Below, in pieces: positions 24,039 to 31,337 of a stretch of 64,000 nucleotides of DNA. The position numbers were made by a program, and so were the translations under genes. The notes below the pieces were generated by a model. That model was not told the origin of the DNA. It made no database searches and saw nothing but the letters and a program-made list of their open reading frames with translations. Source of the DNA: Microbispora rosea (lineage in GTDB: Bacteria; Actinomycetota; Actinomycetes; Streptosporangiales; Streptosporangiaceae); NCBI RefSeq assembly GCF_900156315.1, contig NZ_FTNI01000023.1, forward strand, positions 1-64,000. The letters are read 5' to 3'. Position 1 is the stretch's first letter; every line of letters begins with the position of its first letter.

Positions 24039-24170
24039 CACCCGTCCCGGACCCTGCCGGGACGGGTGCGTCAAGCGGATGCGCGGCCCTTCACGCGCCC
24101 GCGCGAAGGGCCGCGCCGGGGACCGGGGGCGGACCCGCGTCACGCACGTCGCGGGCCCGCCCCGGCCGCC
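24039..24170. terminator. Cluster of three strong hairpins between convergent genes
   Basis: CACCCGTCCCGG/CCGGGACGGGTG (24039-24068, perfect 12-bp stem), GCGCGGCCCTTC/GAAGGGCCGCGC (24081-24116, perfect 12-bp stem) and an imperfect stem of about 16 bp at 24123-24165 followed by TTTT at 24171. They separate the convergent OsmC and LPMO genes and should end transcription in both directions. Confidence 0.8.
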
Positions 24171-24179
24171 TTTTCTGTC

Positions 24180-24944
24180 TCAGATCTTCTGCCACAGTGC
24201 GGGGACGTTCGGCGGTTCCCAGCCCGCGAGCGCCGTGTGGGCCTGGATGCACCGATACGTCGCCCCGCCGTAGGTCACCTGGTCACCCACCTTGTACGCC
24301 GTGCCGGCGGCCCAGGTGCCCTTGGGAACGGTCGGCGTGGGCGTCGGGGTGCGCGTCGGCGTGGGAGACGGGGTCGGGGTACGCGTCGGCGTCGGGCTCG
24401 GAGTGGGGCTGGGCGTGGGGCTGGGCGTCCCGCCCCCGCCGACTTGGAGGTCGACGCAGGCGTAGAACGCGTTGGTGGTGTCGGCCACGTTCCAGATCGC
24501 CAGCACCTTCTGCCGGCCCGTACGTCCACCCAGGTTCACGGTGTGGCTGACGGTGGCCGGGGGCTGCGCCCCGTGATCGTCGAAGACGGCGATCCGGGTG
24601 CCTCCGATGTAGTACTCCCACGTGCTGGTCGAGTGGCGGGCGGTCAGCGACCACGTGAAGGTGACGGTGTTGCCGACGCTGGTGGCCGGCCAGGGCTTGC
24701 TCTCGTCGTCGAGCTGTGCGAACCGGGCGTTGCCGCCACTGCAGCTGCGCAGCCCCTTCGGTCCCTCCACACTCTGGGGCTCGTAGACGATGTCGCCGCA
24801 ATTGGGCACGCGACCCTGGGCGCACATCGCCTGGCGGCTCGCGGGCGACGAGATGTATCCGTGCGCCTGGGCCGGTGAGGCGATGAACACGGTGGCGCCG
24901 ATGCCGGTCATCGCCGTCGCGAGGAAGATCAGCGTTCTTCGCAT
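24180..24944 (-). CDS. AA10 lytic polysaccharide monooxygenase with a CBM5/12 chitin-binding module
   Basis: Secreted copper enzyme of 254 residues that cleaves crystalline chitin (or cellulose) oxidatively. The 27-residue signal peptide ends AQA, so the mature chain begins HGYISSP; H28 is the first ligand of the copper histidine brace and H104 (WSLTARHSTSTW) the second. Other markers are FAQLDDESKPWPATSVGNTVTFTW, VLAIWNVADTTNAFYACVDLQVG and several Cys. A linker of TPSPTPTRTPT repeats (about 175-210) leads to a C-terminal CBM5/12-type module (AYKVGDQVTYGGATYRCIQAHTALAGWEPPNVPALWQ). The combination favours chitin as substrate. The start has GAGGAG upstream. A palindrome (24982-24994) in the promoter region suggests sugar-dependent repression. 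Confidence 0.94.
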   Translation of the reverse strand: MRRTLIFLATAMTGIGATVFIASPAQAHGYISSPASRQAMCAQGRVPNCGDIVYEPQSVEGPKGLRSCSGGNARFAQLDDESKPWPATSVGNTVTFTWSLTARHSTSTWEYYIGGTRIAVFDDHGAQPPATVSHTVNLGGRTGRQKVLAIWNVADTTNAFYACVDLQVGGGGTPSPTPSPTPSPTPTRTPTPSPTPTRTPTPTPTVPKGTWAAGTAYKVGDQVTYGGATYRCIQAHTALAGWEPPNVPALWQKI

Positions 24945-24981
24945 GTGTGCTCCTCACTGCTGGGGGGTGGCGCAAACGTAA

Positions 24982-24994
24982 AGGAAAGTTTCCT
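24982..24994. promoter_or_regulatory. Operator candidate AGGAAAGTTTCCT upstream of the LPMO gene
   Basis: A 13-bp palindrome whose minus-strand core GGAAACTTTCC shares GAAACTTTC with the site upstream of the sugar transporter (38388-38400). The pattern recalls the operator described for the ROK-family chitosanase repressor CsnR of Streptomyces; this is from memory and unverified. It lies 38-50 bp upstream of the ATG. Confidence 0.6.
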
Positions 24995-25130
24995 AACAGT
25001 AAAGGCCCAATGACAGCGGCGGTCAGGGGCCGGAACAGGTCGGCCCAGCACGGCGCAGGGGCTCGGCTGGGCCCCCGAGCGGCTTCCCGCAGCACTCTCG
25101 TGGTGGACTGAAACCAGGGGGATGTGCGCC

Positions 25131-26291
25131 ATGTCGCAACGTTCGTCGATCACGGCCCGGCCGGCACCGGCCCACAGCGCCGCCGTCGTGCCGCCGAGTC
25201 TGGCGGCGTCGATCCGGCTGTCCGCCGGTCACCCACCGGCCGCCGGCCCGGCCTCGCAGGACGACCGGGCGCTGGATGTGCTCGAACCCGTGGCGGCGAC
25301 CCCCGTGTACGCGCATCCGGCGTTGCTCCTGGTGCTGTTCTGCGGAGCGCTCCTGCTGGCCGGGGCGGTCGTGTATCTCGGCTTCCGCCTGACCGGCGGC
25401 AGGGTCCCGCCGGCGCCCGCGCCTCCGGACGAGCAGAAGGACGCCGCGCCGAAGCAGGCCAGGGCGGAGGAGATCACGGCGAAGCGGATGGAGGGCGAGG
25501 AGGTGGAGGCGGCCGGCCCGCGCCTGCCTGCCCCGGCGCACACCGAGATCGACGGCCTGGCCCCCGGTCTGAACCGTACGCTCGGGCGGCTGGAGGAGGC
25601 GCTGGAGCGGCAGCGCCGTTTCAGTTCCGACGCCTCCCATGAGCTGCGCACCCCGCTGACCGCCATGCGCACCCAGATCGAGGACGCGCTCCAGGCGCCG
25701 CAGGAGACCGACGCGGCCACCCTGGCCAGGGCGCTGCTGCCCAGCCTCGATCGGCTGCAGCGGATCGCGACCGACCTGCTGGCGCTCTCGCGGCTGGAGA
25801 GCGACGCGCTCCCCGTCCGGCGGCAGCGGGTGGATCTCGGGAAGCTGGCCGAAGGCGAGCTGCGGACGCTGCCGATCACGAAGCGGACGGTCCCCCTGCT
25901 GGGCCCGGACGTCGTCGTGATGGGAGACCCCGACTCGCTCGGCAGCCTCATCTGCAACCTCATCGGCAACGCGCAGCGGCACGCCGCCAGCACGGTCACG
26001 GTCACGGTGTGGCGCGAACCGCGAGGACCCGGCGGACCACCAGGCGGAACGGCCGTGCTCGAAGTGGCCGACGACGGCCCCGGAATCCCCCGCGAGCAGC
26101 GGGAGAAGGTCTTCCAGCGGTTCACGCGGCTCGACTCGGCCCGCAGCAGGGACGCGGGAGGAGCCGGGCTCGGGCTGGCCATCGCCCGCCAGGTCGCCCA
26201 GAACCACGGCGGCCGGCTGACCATCGAAGACAGCGCCGAGGGGGCGCGTTTCGTGCTGCAACTGCCGCTCGCCCCCGCCCTCACCCCCTGA
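25131..26291 (+). CDS. Sensor histidine kinase, orphan, with a short or missing sensor domain
   Basis: A 386-residue kinase. One membrane segment (about 63-87, ALLLVLFCGALLLAGAVVYLG) is visible; the 60 residues before it have no first transmembrane helix or signal peptide, so the usual extracytoplasmic loop is missing or rebuilt. A degenerate HAMP-like linker leads to the phospho-acceptor H170 in FSSDASHELRTPL, and the ATPase domain has NLIGNAQRH (N box), ADDGPGIP (G1), FQRFTRLDSARS (F box) and GGAGLGLAIARQVAQNHGG (G2). The ATG at 25131 is preferred, with AGGGGG 8-9 bases upstream, over an ATG three codons earlier. No response regulator follows; the next gene is arsR. It could be a remnant of a two-gene system or signal to the orphan regulator elsewhere. 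Confidence 0.88.
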   Translation: MSQRSSITARPAPAHSAAVVPPSLAASIRLSAGHPPAAGPASQDDRALDVLEPVAATPVYAHPALLLVLFCGALLLAGAVVYLGFRLTGGRVPPAPAPPDEQKDAAPKQARAEEITAKRMEGEEVEAAGPRLPAPAHTEIDGLAPGLNRTLGRLEEALERQRRFSSDASHELRTPLTAMRTQIEDALQAPQETDAATLARALLPSLDRLQRIATDLLALSRLESDALPVRRQRVDLGKLAEGELRTLPITKRTVPLLGPDVVVMGDPDSLGSLICNLIGNAQRHAASTVTVTVWREPRGPGGPPGGTAVLEVADDGPGIPREQREKVFQRFTRLDSARSRDAGGAGLGLAIARQVAQNHGGRLTIEDSAEGARFVLQLPLAPALTP

Positions 26292-26406
26292 GCCACGAGC
26301 CCCGGGTCTCGGGTCCCGCGCGCTGTGCGCTGTGCGAGAACCCTGGGTGAGAGCCCCCGCACCAGGGCCCCTGGGGCGGGTTCCACAGAAAAGGACCGGG
26401 AACGCG

Positions 26407-26434
26407 TTGACATGACGCGTCCGCGACCTACACT
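26407..26434 (+). promoter_or_regulatory. Promoter of arsR-CDF operon (TTGACA-N16-TACACT)
   Basis: A consensus -35 box at 26407-26412 and a TANNNT -10 box at 26429-26434. The expected start point coincides with the GTG at 26442, so the transcript is probably leaderless. An ArsR-type palindrome starts at the same place. Confidence 0.75.
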
Positions 26435-26441
26435 CACACAC

Positions 26442-26849
26442 GTGAACGATCGTTCAAGTGTTGTGGATCTCGCGACGACCGACTCCTGCGCGCTCCCGGT
26501 GGTGGACGCGCACCGGGTGGAGACGGTCAGGGGGTCCATGCCGTCGCAGCAGACGGTGGAGGACCTGGCGCAGGTCTTCGGCCTCCTCGCCGATCCCGGG
26601 CGGCTGCGGCTGATCGCGGCGCTGCTTGAGGGCGGCGAGATGTGCGTGTGCGATCTCGCGGCGGCGACCGGCCACAGCATGTCCGCGGCGTCGCACGCCC
26701 TGCGCCTGCTCCGCTTCCACAACGTGGTGAAGGTGCGGCGCGCGGGAAGGATGGCCTATTACCGCCTCGCGGACTCGCACGTGCGACTGCTGTTCGACCT
26801 GGCGATCACGCACATCGGACATGAGGAGAAGGACCGGAGCGATGGGTGA
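26442..26849 (+). CDS. ArsR/SmtB-family metal-sensing repressor
   Basis: Winged-helix repressor of 135 residues that releases DNA on binding metal. The core (about 40-128) has LAQVFGLLADPGRLRLIAALLEGGEMCVCDLAAATGHSMSAASHALRLLR. Both classical sensor sites are visible: C68-V-C70-D71 at the recognition helix (CadC/ArsR type) and D111-x-H113-x10-H124-x2-H127 in the last helix (SmtB/CzrA zinc type). With a zinc-type CDF exporter as the next gene, zinc (possibly cadmium or cobalt as well) is the likely signal. The GTG at 26442 is chosen because a consensus promoter ends 7 bp upstream; an ATG at 26412 lies inside the -35 box and is unlikely. It overlaps the exporter gene by 8 bp. Confidence 0.92.
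   Translation: MNDRSSVVDLATTDSCALPVVDAHRVETVRGSMPSQQTVEDLAQVFGLLADPGRLRLIAALLEGGEMCVCDLAAATGHSMSAASHALRLLRFHNVVKVRRAGRMAYYRLADSHVRLLFDLAITHIGHEEKDRSDG
26443..26456. promoter_or_regulatory. ArsR-family operator TGAACGATCGTTCA
   Basis: A perfect 14-bp palindrome over the transcription and translation start of arsR. It fits the TGAACA-type inverted repeats bound by SmtB-like repressors, so autoregulation of the arsR-exporter operon is expected. Confidence 0.8.
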
Positions 26850-28047
26850 GACCGGCAGGGGGCACGGGCACCGCACCGGGACGGGTGCCGACCACGAGCA
26901 CGACCACGAGCACGACCGCGAGTACGACCGTGAGCACGGACACGAGCACGACCGTGAGCACGAGCGCGGACACGAGCGCGGGCACGGTCGCGGTCATGGG
27001 CACGGTCATGGGCACGGTCATGGGCACGCGGTCAGCGCCGAGGCCGACCGGCGCCTGCTGACCGGCGCGCTGGCGCTCATCCTCGGCTTCATGGCGGTCG
27101 AGGTCGTCATCGGCGTCATCGCGCACTCCCTCGCCCTGATCTCCGACGCCGGGCACATGCTGACCGACGCCATCGCCATCACCTTCGCGATCATCGCGAC
27201 GCGGATCGCCGCCCGCCCGCCCCAGGGCGGCTTCACCTACGGCCTGAAACGCGCCGAGATCATCAGCGCCCAGATCAACGGCATCACGCTGCTGCTGCTC
27301 AGCGTCTACTTCGTCTACGAGGGCGTACGCAGGCTGATCGAGCCGCCCGAGGTCGAAGGCGCGTACGTCGTCGCCACCGGCATCGCCGGTATCGCGGTCA
27401 ACCTGGCCGCGACCTGGCTGCTGAGCAGGGCCAACCGCGCCAGCCTGAACGTCGAGGGCGCCTTCCAGCACATCCTCAACGACCTGTTCGCCTTCATCGC
27501 CACCACCGCCGCCGGCGCGGTGATCTGGCTGACCGGCTGGGGCCGGGCGGACGCCCTGGCCGCGCTGGTCGTGGCCGCGCTGATGCTGAAGGCCGGGTGG
27601 GACCTGGTGCGCGAGTCCGGCCGGGTCTTCATGGAGGCCGCCCCCGCCGGGATGAACCCCGCCGAGATCGGCCGCAAGGCCGCCGCCCTGGAACACGTGG
27701 TGGAGGTGCACGACCTGCACATCTGGGAGGTCACCAGCGGCTACCCCGCCATGTCGGCGCACATCCTGGTCGTCCCCGGCGCGGACTGCCACGCCGTACG
27801 GCAGGCGGCGCAGCGGATGGTCCACGACGAGTACGGCATCGCCCACACCACGCTGCAGGTCGACCACGCCCCGCCGGAGCTTCTCGCGATCGGGGAGACG
27901 GCGGCCGAGGCCGTCGAGCCTCACTGCGCGGACGCGCACGGTCCCGCGCACGTCAACGGGCGGACGGCGGCCGGGGACGACCGCCCGTCGCGTGGCTGCG
28001 CCGCCCGCCGCTACATCAGGTTCCCCAGCGCCAGACGCCTCTCCTGA
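26842..28047 (+). CDS. Cation diffusion facilitator (zinc-type) exporter with a His-rich N-terminus
   Basis: Metal/proton antiporter of 401 residues. The first 62 residues are a His/Glu/Asp/Gly-rich tract (GHGHGHGHGHGH run) likely to collect metal in the cytoplasm. Six membrane segments follow; the intramembrane site is formed by H105-x3-D109 in SDAGHMLTD and H210-x3-D214 in HILND, the HxxxD pair associated with zinc selectivity. The cytoplasmic C-terminal domain contains VVEVHDLHIWEVTSGYPAMSAHILV and ends with an extra His/Cys-containing tail. The ATG at 26842 overlaps the arsR stop by 8 bp, so both genes are coexpressed and controlled by the ArsR operator upstream. Zinc (with possible cadmium or cobalt) efflux is the expected role. 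Confidence 0.95.
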   Translation: MGETGRGHGHRTGTGADHEHDHEHDREYDREHGHEHDREHERGHERGHGRGHGHGHGHGHGHAVSAEADRRLLTGALALILGFMAVEVVIGVIAHSLALISDAGHMLTDAIAITFAIIATRIAARPPQGGFTYGLKRAEIISAQINGITLLLLSVYFVYEGVRRLIEPPEVEGAYVVATGIAGIAVNLAATWLLSRANRASLNVEGAFQHILNDLFAFIATTAAGAVIWLTGWGRADALAALVVAALMLKAGWDLVRESGRVFMEAAPAGMNPAEIGRKAAALEHVVEVHDLHIWEVTSGYPAMSAHILVVPGADCHAVRQAAQRMVHDEYGIAHTTLQVDHAPPELLAIGETAAEAVEPHCADAHGPAHVNGRTAAGDDRPSRGCAARRYIRFPSARRLS

Positions 28048-28199
28048 CGCCCGCCTCCCCTCTCGCCGGAGCGACCTCGGAGCGGCCTCGGAGCGGCCCG
28101 CGGGCCGGCGCCCGGACACGGACGGAGGAGCAGGACGCGGCGGGCGTGCGCGGCCGGCGGGCTCCGTTTGCCGTGTGACCTCACGGGTATCAGCCGCGC

Positions 28200-29033
28200 A
28201 TGTTCGCCCCGTCTGACCTGGATGTGCTCGTGCCCACCAAGGACCGCCCGGGCGCGCTGGCCGTCACGTTGGCGGGCCTCGCGGCGCAGACCGTGTCCGG
28301 TTTCCGCGTCGTGATCTCGGACCAGTCGCACGAGCCGGTGGCCGGCGACCCGCTGGTGGCGGCGCAGCTGCGTATCCTCGGCCACCGCGACAGGCCCACG
28401 GCCGTCCACCGCCACCTGCCCCCGCGGGGCATGGCGGAGCAGCGCGCGTTCCTGCTCGGCCGGGCAGACCGGCGGCTGGCGCTCTACATCGACGACGACG
28501 TCTGGCTGGAGCCGGAGGCGATCGAGGTCCTGCTTTCCGCGATGAGCGACCTGCGCTGCGGCTTCGTCGGCTACGCCCTGCACGGCCTGTCCTACCGTGA
28601 CGACGTGCGCCCCGCCGAGCTCGAGCCGTACGAGGAGTGGACGGACGGCGTGCGGCCCGAACGGGTGCGCCGGGAGTCGCCGGCCTGGCAGCGCCACACC
28701 CTGCACAACGCCTCGAACCCGCTGCATCTCGCCCGGGAACATCTCGGCTCGCCGGGTCCCCGGGAGTGGCGGCCGTACAAGGTGGTTTGGATCGGCGGCT
28801 GCGTGCTGTACGACCGGGAGCGGCTGCTGGAGTGCGGCGGCTTCGACTTCTGGCGGTCGGTGCCGCCCCGGCACGCGGGTGAGGACGTCGTGGCGCAGCT
28901 GCGCGTCATGGAGAGACACGGCGGCGCGGGGCTGCTGCCGAGCCGTGCCTACCACCTTGAGCTGCCCACGACGGTCATCGACCGCAGTGCCGAGTGCTAC
29001 GACTATGTGTTCGAGACGGCATGGGCGCGCTGA
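28200..29033 (+). CDS. Family 2 glycosyltransferase
   Basis: A 277-residue GT-A-fold enzyme. The N-terminal nucleotide-binding part opens LDVLVPTKDRPGALAVTLAGLAAQTVSGFRVVISDQS, and the metal-binding DxD motif is ALYIDDDVWLEPEAI. Downstream WRPYKVVWIGGCVLYDRERLLECGGFDFWRSVPPRHAGEDVVAQLRVM holds the acceptor-side motifs (ED for the base). No membrane segment. It overlaps the GT9 gene by 13 bp, so the two act in one pathway, likely building or decorating a cell-surface or secreted glycan. The ATG at 28200 has no ribosome-binding site but TATCAG lies 6-7 bases upstream, suggesting a leaderless mRNA. Donor and acceptor sugars are unknown. Confidence 0.9.
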   Translation: MFAPSDLDVLVPTKDRPGALAVTLAGLAAQTVSGFRVVISDQSHEPVAGDPLVAAQLRILGHRDRPTAVHRHLPPRGMAEQRAFLLGRADRRLALYIDDDVWLEPEAIEVLLSAMSDLRCGFVGYALHGLSYRDDVRPAELEPYEEWTDGVRPERVRRESPAWQRHTLHNASNPLHLAREHLGSPGPREWRPYKVVWIGGCVLYDRERLLECGGFDFWRSVPPRHAGEDVVAQLRVMERHGGAGLLPSRAYHLELPTTVIDRSAECYDYVFETAWAR

Positions 29034-30082
29034 TCGAGGGCGTGCGCCGCGTCGCGGTGCTGCGGGCCAACGCCCTGGGCGACCTGGTCCTCGCGATGCC
29101 CGCCCTGGAGTCGCTCCGCCGGGCCTATCCGCGGGCCCGGCTGACCCTTCTCGGCACGTCCTGGCACGCCCGGTTCCTGGACGGCAGGCCGGGTCCTGTC
29201 GACGACGTCATCGCCCTGCCGCCGATTGCCGGGGTGTCGTCGGCGGACGGCGGCCACCGGGCTCCGGAGAGCCTGTTCGAGGAGCTGCGCGAGCACCGGT
29301 TCGACCTCGCCGTGCAGATCCACGGCGGCGGGCGCAACTCCAACCCCTTCCTCAAGGCGATCGGGGCCCGGGTGACGGCCGGCCTGTGCACGCCGGACGC
29401 CGAACGGCTCGACCGGTGGGTGCCGTACGTCTACTACCAGCACGAGACGCTGCGCTACCTGGAGGTGGCCGCGCTCGTCGGGGGGACGGCCGAGGCGTAC
29501 GAGCCGGGCATCGCCGTGACCGGCGCCGACCGCGCCGAACTCGCCCGCGTGTACGGCGAGCCGCCGCCCGGCCTGGTCGCCCTGCATCCGGGGGCGAGCG
29601 ACCCCCGGCGGCGCTGGCCGGCGCGCGCCTTCGCGGAGGCGGCCGACCGGCTCGGCCGCCCGATCGTGATCACCGGCGTCGAAAGCGAGCGGGAGGTGGT
29701 CGAAGAGGTCGCGGCGGCGATGCGGCGGCCCGCCGTCACGGCGGTCGGCACGCTCGGCATCGGCGGCCTCGCCGCCCTGTACGAGCGGTGCGACCTGGTC
29801 ATCTCCAACGACACCGGCCCCCGCCACCTCGCCGCGGCGGTCGGGACGGCCACCGTCGGCATCTTCTGGTGCGGCAATCTCATCAACGCCGGGCCCCTCA
29901 GCCGCGCCCTCCACCGGCCGCTGGTCTCCTGGACCGCGCGGTGCCCGGTCTGCGGCGTCAGCGGGCACGATCCGCGGGCGGGACGGTGCCCGCACGACGC
30001 GTCGTGGGTGGCCGAGGTCCCGGTCGACGACGTGGTCGAGCAGGCGGAAGATCTGCTTCGCGGCCACAGCGGTACGCCCTGA
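29021..30082 (+). CDS. Family 9 glycosyltransferase (heptosyltransferase-like)
   Basis: A 353-residue GT-B-fold enzyme of the ADP-heptose:LPS heptosyltransferase family. N-terminal marks are VRRVAVLRANALGDLVLAMPALESLRRAYPRARLTLLGTSWHARFL; the C-terminal nucleotide-sugar half has LVALHPGASDPRRRWPARAFAEAAD and DLVISNDTGPRHLAAAVGTATVGIFW. Actinomycetes lack LPS, so the real acceptor is not heptose-LPS; a glycan of the envelope or of a secondary metabolite is more likely. The start ATG overlaps the GT2 gene. A terminal Cys cluster (RCPVCGVSGHDPRAGRCPHDASW) may bind metal. Relatives of this GT2/GT9 pairing occur in other actinomycetes. Confidence 0.9.
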   Translation: MGALIEGVRRVAVLRANALGDLVLAMPALESLRRAYPRARLTLLGTSWHARFLDGRPGPVDDVIALPPIAGVSSADGGHRAPESLFEELREHRFDLAVQIHGGGRNSNPFLKAIGARVTAGLCTPDAERLDRWVPYVYYQHETLRYLEVAALVGGTAEAYEPGIAVTGADRAELARVYGEPPPGLVALHPGASDPRRRWPARAFAEAADRLGRPIVITGVESEREVVEEVAAAMRRPAVTAVGTLGIGGLAALYERCDLVISNDTGPRHLAAAVGTATVGIFWCGNLINAGPLSRALHRPLVSWTARCPVCGVSGHDPRAGRCPHDASWVAEVPVDDVVEQAEDLLRGHSGTP

Positions 30083-30136
30083 CCACCACACGCCCTGACC
30101 ACCACACGCCCTGACCACCACACGCCCTGACGACCA
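30075..30136. repeat. 16-bp tandem repeat, 3.9 copies, starting inside the GT9 stop codon
   Basis: CGCCCTGACCACCACA is repeated three times exactly at 30075-30122, with a fourth copy (one mismatch, truncated) to 30136. The first copy contains the GT9 stop codon TGA; because the unit is not a multiple of three, later copies provide stops in other frames. Confidence 0.95.
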
Positions 30137-30182
30137 GCGGGATGCAAGGCCGCTCCAAGTCGCCCGGCCTACGGTCGGCGGC

Positions 30183-30632
30183 ATGCGAAAGAACCTCGTC
30201 ATCGGCGGCCTGCTCGCGTTCGTGATCGCCGGGAGCCTGCCGGCCGCCCCGGCCGGGGCCACCACGGCTTCGCTGATCCATTGGGGACCCGTACAGTCCC
30301 GGAGCGGGCACCACGGATACGCCAAGGCCGATGTGTGGATCACCCGCTTCACCGCGGAGACCTTCGCCGTCTCGGGCACGCTGTACGACCGCGACGCCCA
30401 CGGCGGCCACTGCGCCTACGTCCGGGCCCGTTTCCACTACGCCGGCGGCGGCACCGGGTGGGCCCCGCCGAAGACGACCTGCGCCTCCAGGAAGCCGATC
30501 CGGCTGTCGTCGGACGGCCGGATCACGCGAGTGGACGTCAAGGTCTGCGTGTACGACCGGCCGCGCCGTACGGCTCTGAACTGCTACGCCGACGCCATCA
30601 CCCCGGCCGTCATCGCCAACTGGCCGCGGTGA
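30183..30632 (+). CDS. Small secreted protein of unknown function
   Basis: A 149-residue exported protein. A Lys/Arg-basic head, hydrophobic LVIGGLLAFVIAGSLPAAP and the cleavage site AGA-TTAS form a signal peptide. The mature part (about 122 residues) has one domain: SLIHWGPVQSRSGHHGYAKADVWITRFTAETFAVSGTLYDRDAHGGHCAYVRARFHY and two more Cys pairs (TTCASRKPIRLSSDGRITRVDVKVCVYDRP, NCYADA), so it is probably disulfide-bonded with a beta-sandwich look. No enzyme motif is recognised. There is only a weak ribosome-binding site; TACGGT about 7 bases upstream could be a -10 box of a leaderless mRNA. It is followed by the promoter region of the copper-oxidase operon. Confidence 0.82.
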   Translation: MRKNLVIGGLLAFVIAGSLPAAPAGATTASLIHWGPVQSRSGHHGYAKADVWITRFTAETFAVSGTLYDRDAHGGHCAYVRARFHYAGGGTGWAPPKTTCASRKPIRLSSDGRITRVDVKVCVYDRPRRTALNCYADAITPAVIANWPR

Positions 30633-30797
30633 CCGTACTCCCCCGGTCGTAGCGGTGTACGCCCCTGATCCGGCGGCGGTAGCACCGGGAGCCTCCCCGC
30701 GTGCGACGACGTCGAGGCCCCCCGGCGGCACGATCGAAACACCGCCGAGGGACGGACGCCGGGCAGGCCCCCGTACTCCCCCAGCGGTAGCCGGTGT
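30633..30797. repeat. Long direct repeat upstream of the multicopper-oxidase operon
   Basis: Two near copies of about 26 bp, at 30633-30658 and 30771-30797, share CCGTACTCCCCC and end in GTAGCGGTGT/GTAGCCGGTGT. They are 138 bp apart in the 250-bp region before the DUF6220 gene. They could be regulator binding sites or remnants of duplication; no palindrome or copper-operator consensus is evident in them. Confidence 0.5.
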
Positions 30798-30881
30798 GTC
30801 GCTCGACGAGGGACGACACCGCCGGACGCGTGGGACACGATCCCCGTAACCCGCAATCCGCTGACCGAAGGGAGCAAGAAC

Positions 30882-31337
30882 ATGCGAAAGGTATACGTCG
30901 TATTAGCGGGGCTGCTACTCGCCGCCGTCGTCGTGCAGATGTACCTCGCGGCCGTCGGCGCGTTCGACAAGCCGCAGGACGACTCCTCGTTCGCCCTGCA
31001 CAGCATGAACGGCATGATGATCATCCCGGTGCTGTCGCTGGTGGCCACCGCGGCCGCGGCGGCCGCGAAGGCGCCGGGCCGCCAGATCGGGCTGACCATC
31101 CTGCCCCTCGGCCTGGTCATCGTGCAGTCGCTGATCGTCGCGCTCGGCGGCCTGTTCGACGACAGCACCGGCAACACGACGCCGATCTCCCTGGCGATCC
31201 TCGGCCTGCACGCCCTCAACGGCATGGCGATCATGGGCGTCTGCGGCATGGTGTTCCGCAACGCGCGGCGGCTCGTGTCGGCCGCGCCCGCACCGTCGGA
31301 GGCCGCCGCGGAGGGCCGTCCGGTCAGCGCCTCATGA
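30882..31337 (+). CDS. DUF6220-like membrane protein (four helices)
   Basis: A 151-residue integral membrane protein with four hydrophobic segments: VYVVLAGLLLAAVVVQMYLAAVG (about 4-26), the MMIIPVLSLVATAAAAAA region, IGLTILPLGLVIVQSLIVALGGL and LALILGLHALNGMAIMGVCGMVF. Conserved His appear in FALHSMNGMM and GLHALNGMA, a pattern seen in DUF6220 proteins. Start ATG with GAAGGGAGCAAGAAC upstream. It overlaps the oxidase gene by ATGA, so the two are a coupled pair; it may help insert, supply or protect the oxidase, which is inference. The family name is recalled from memory, and the function is unknown. Confidence 0.8.
   Translation: MRKVYVVLAGLLLAAVVVQMYLAAVGAFDKPQDDSSFALHSMNGMMIIPVLSLVATAAAAAAKAPGRQIGLTILPLGLVIVQSLIVALGGLFDDSTGNTTPISLAILGLHALNGMAIMGVCGMVFRNARRLVSAAPAPSEAAAEGRPVSAS

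Noticed and set aside
29021..30082. Lipopolysaccharide core synthesis
   Set aside because: The GT9 family name suggests heptosyltransferase, but all other evidence points to a Gram-positive actinomycete without LPS.
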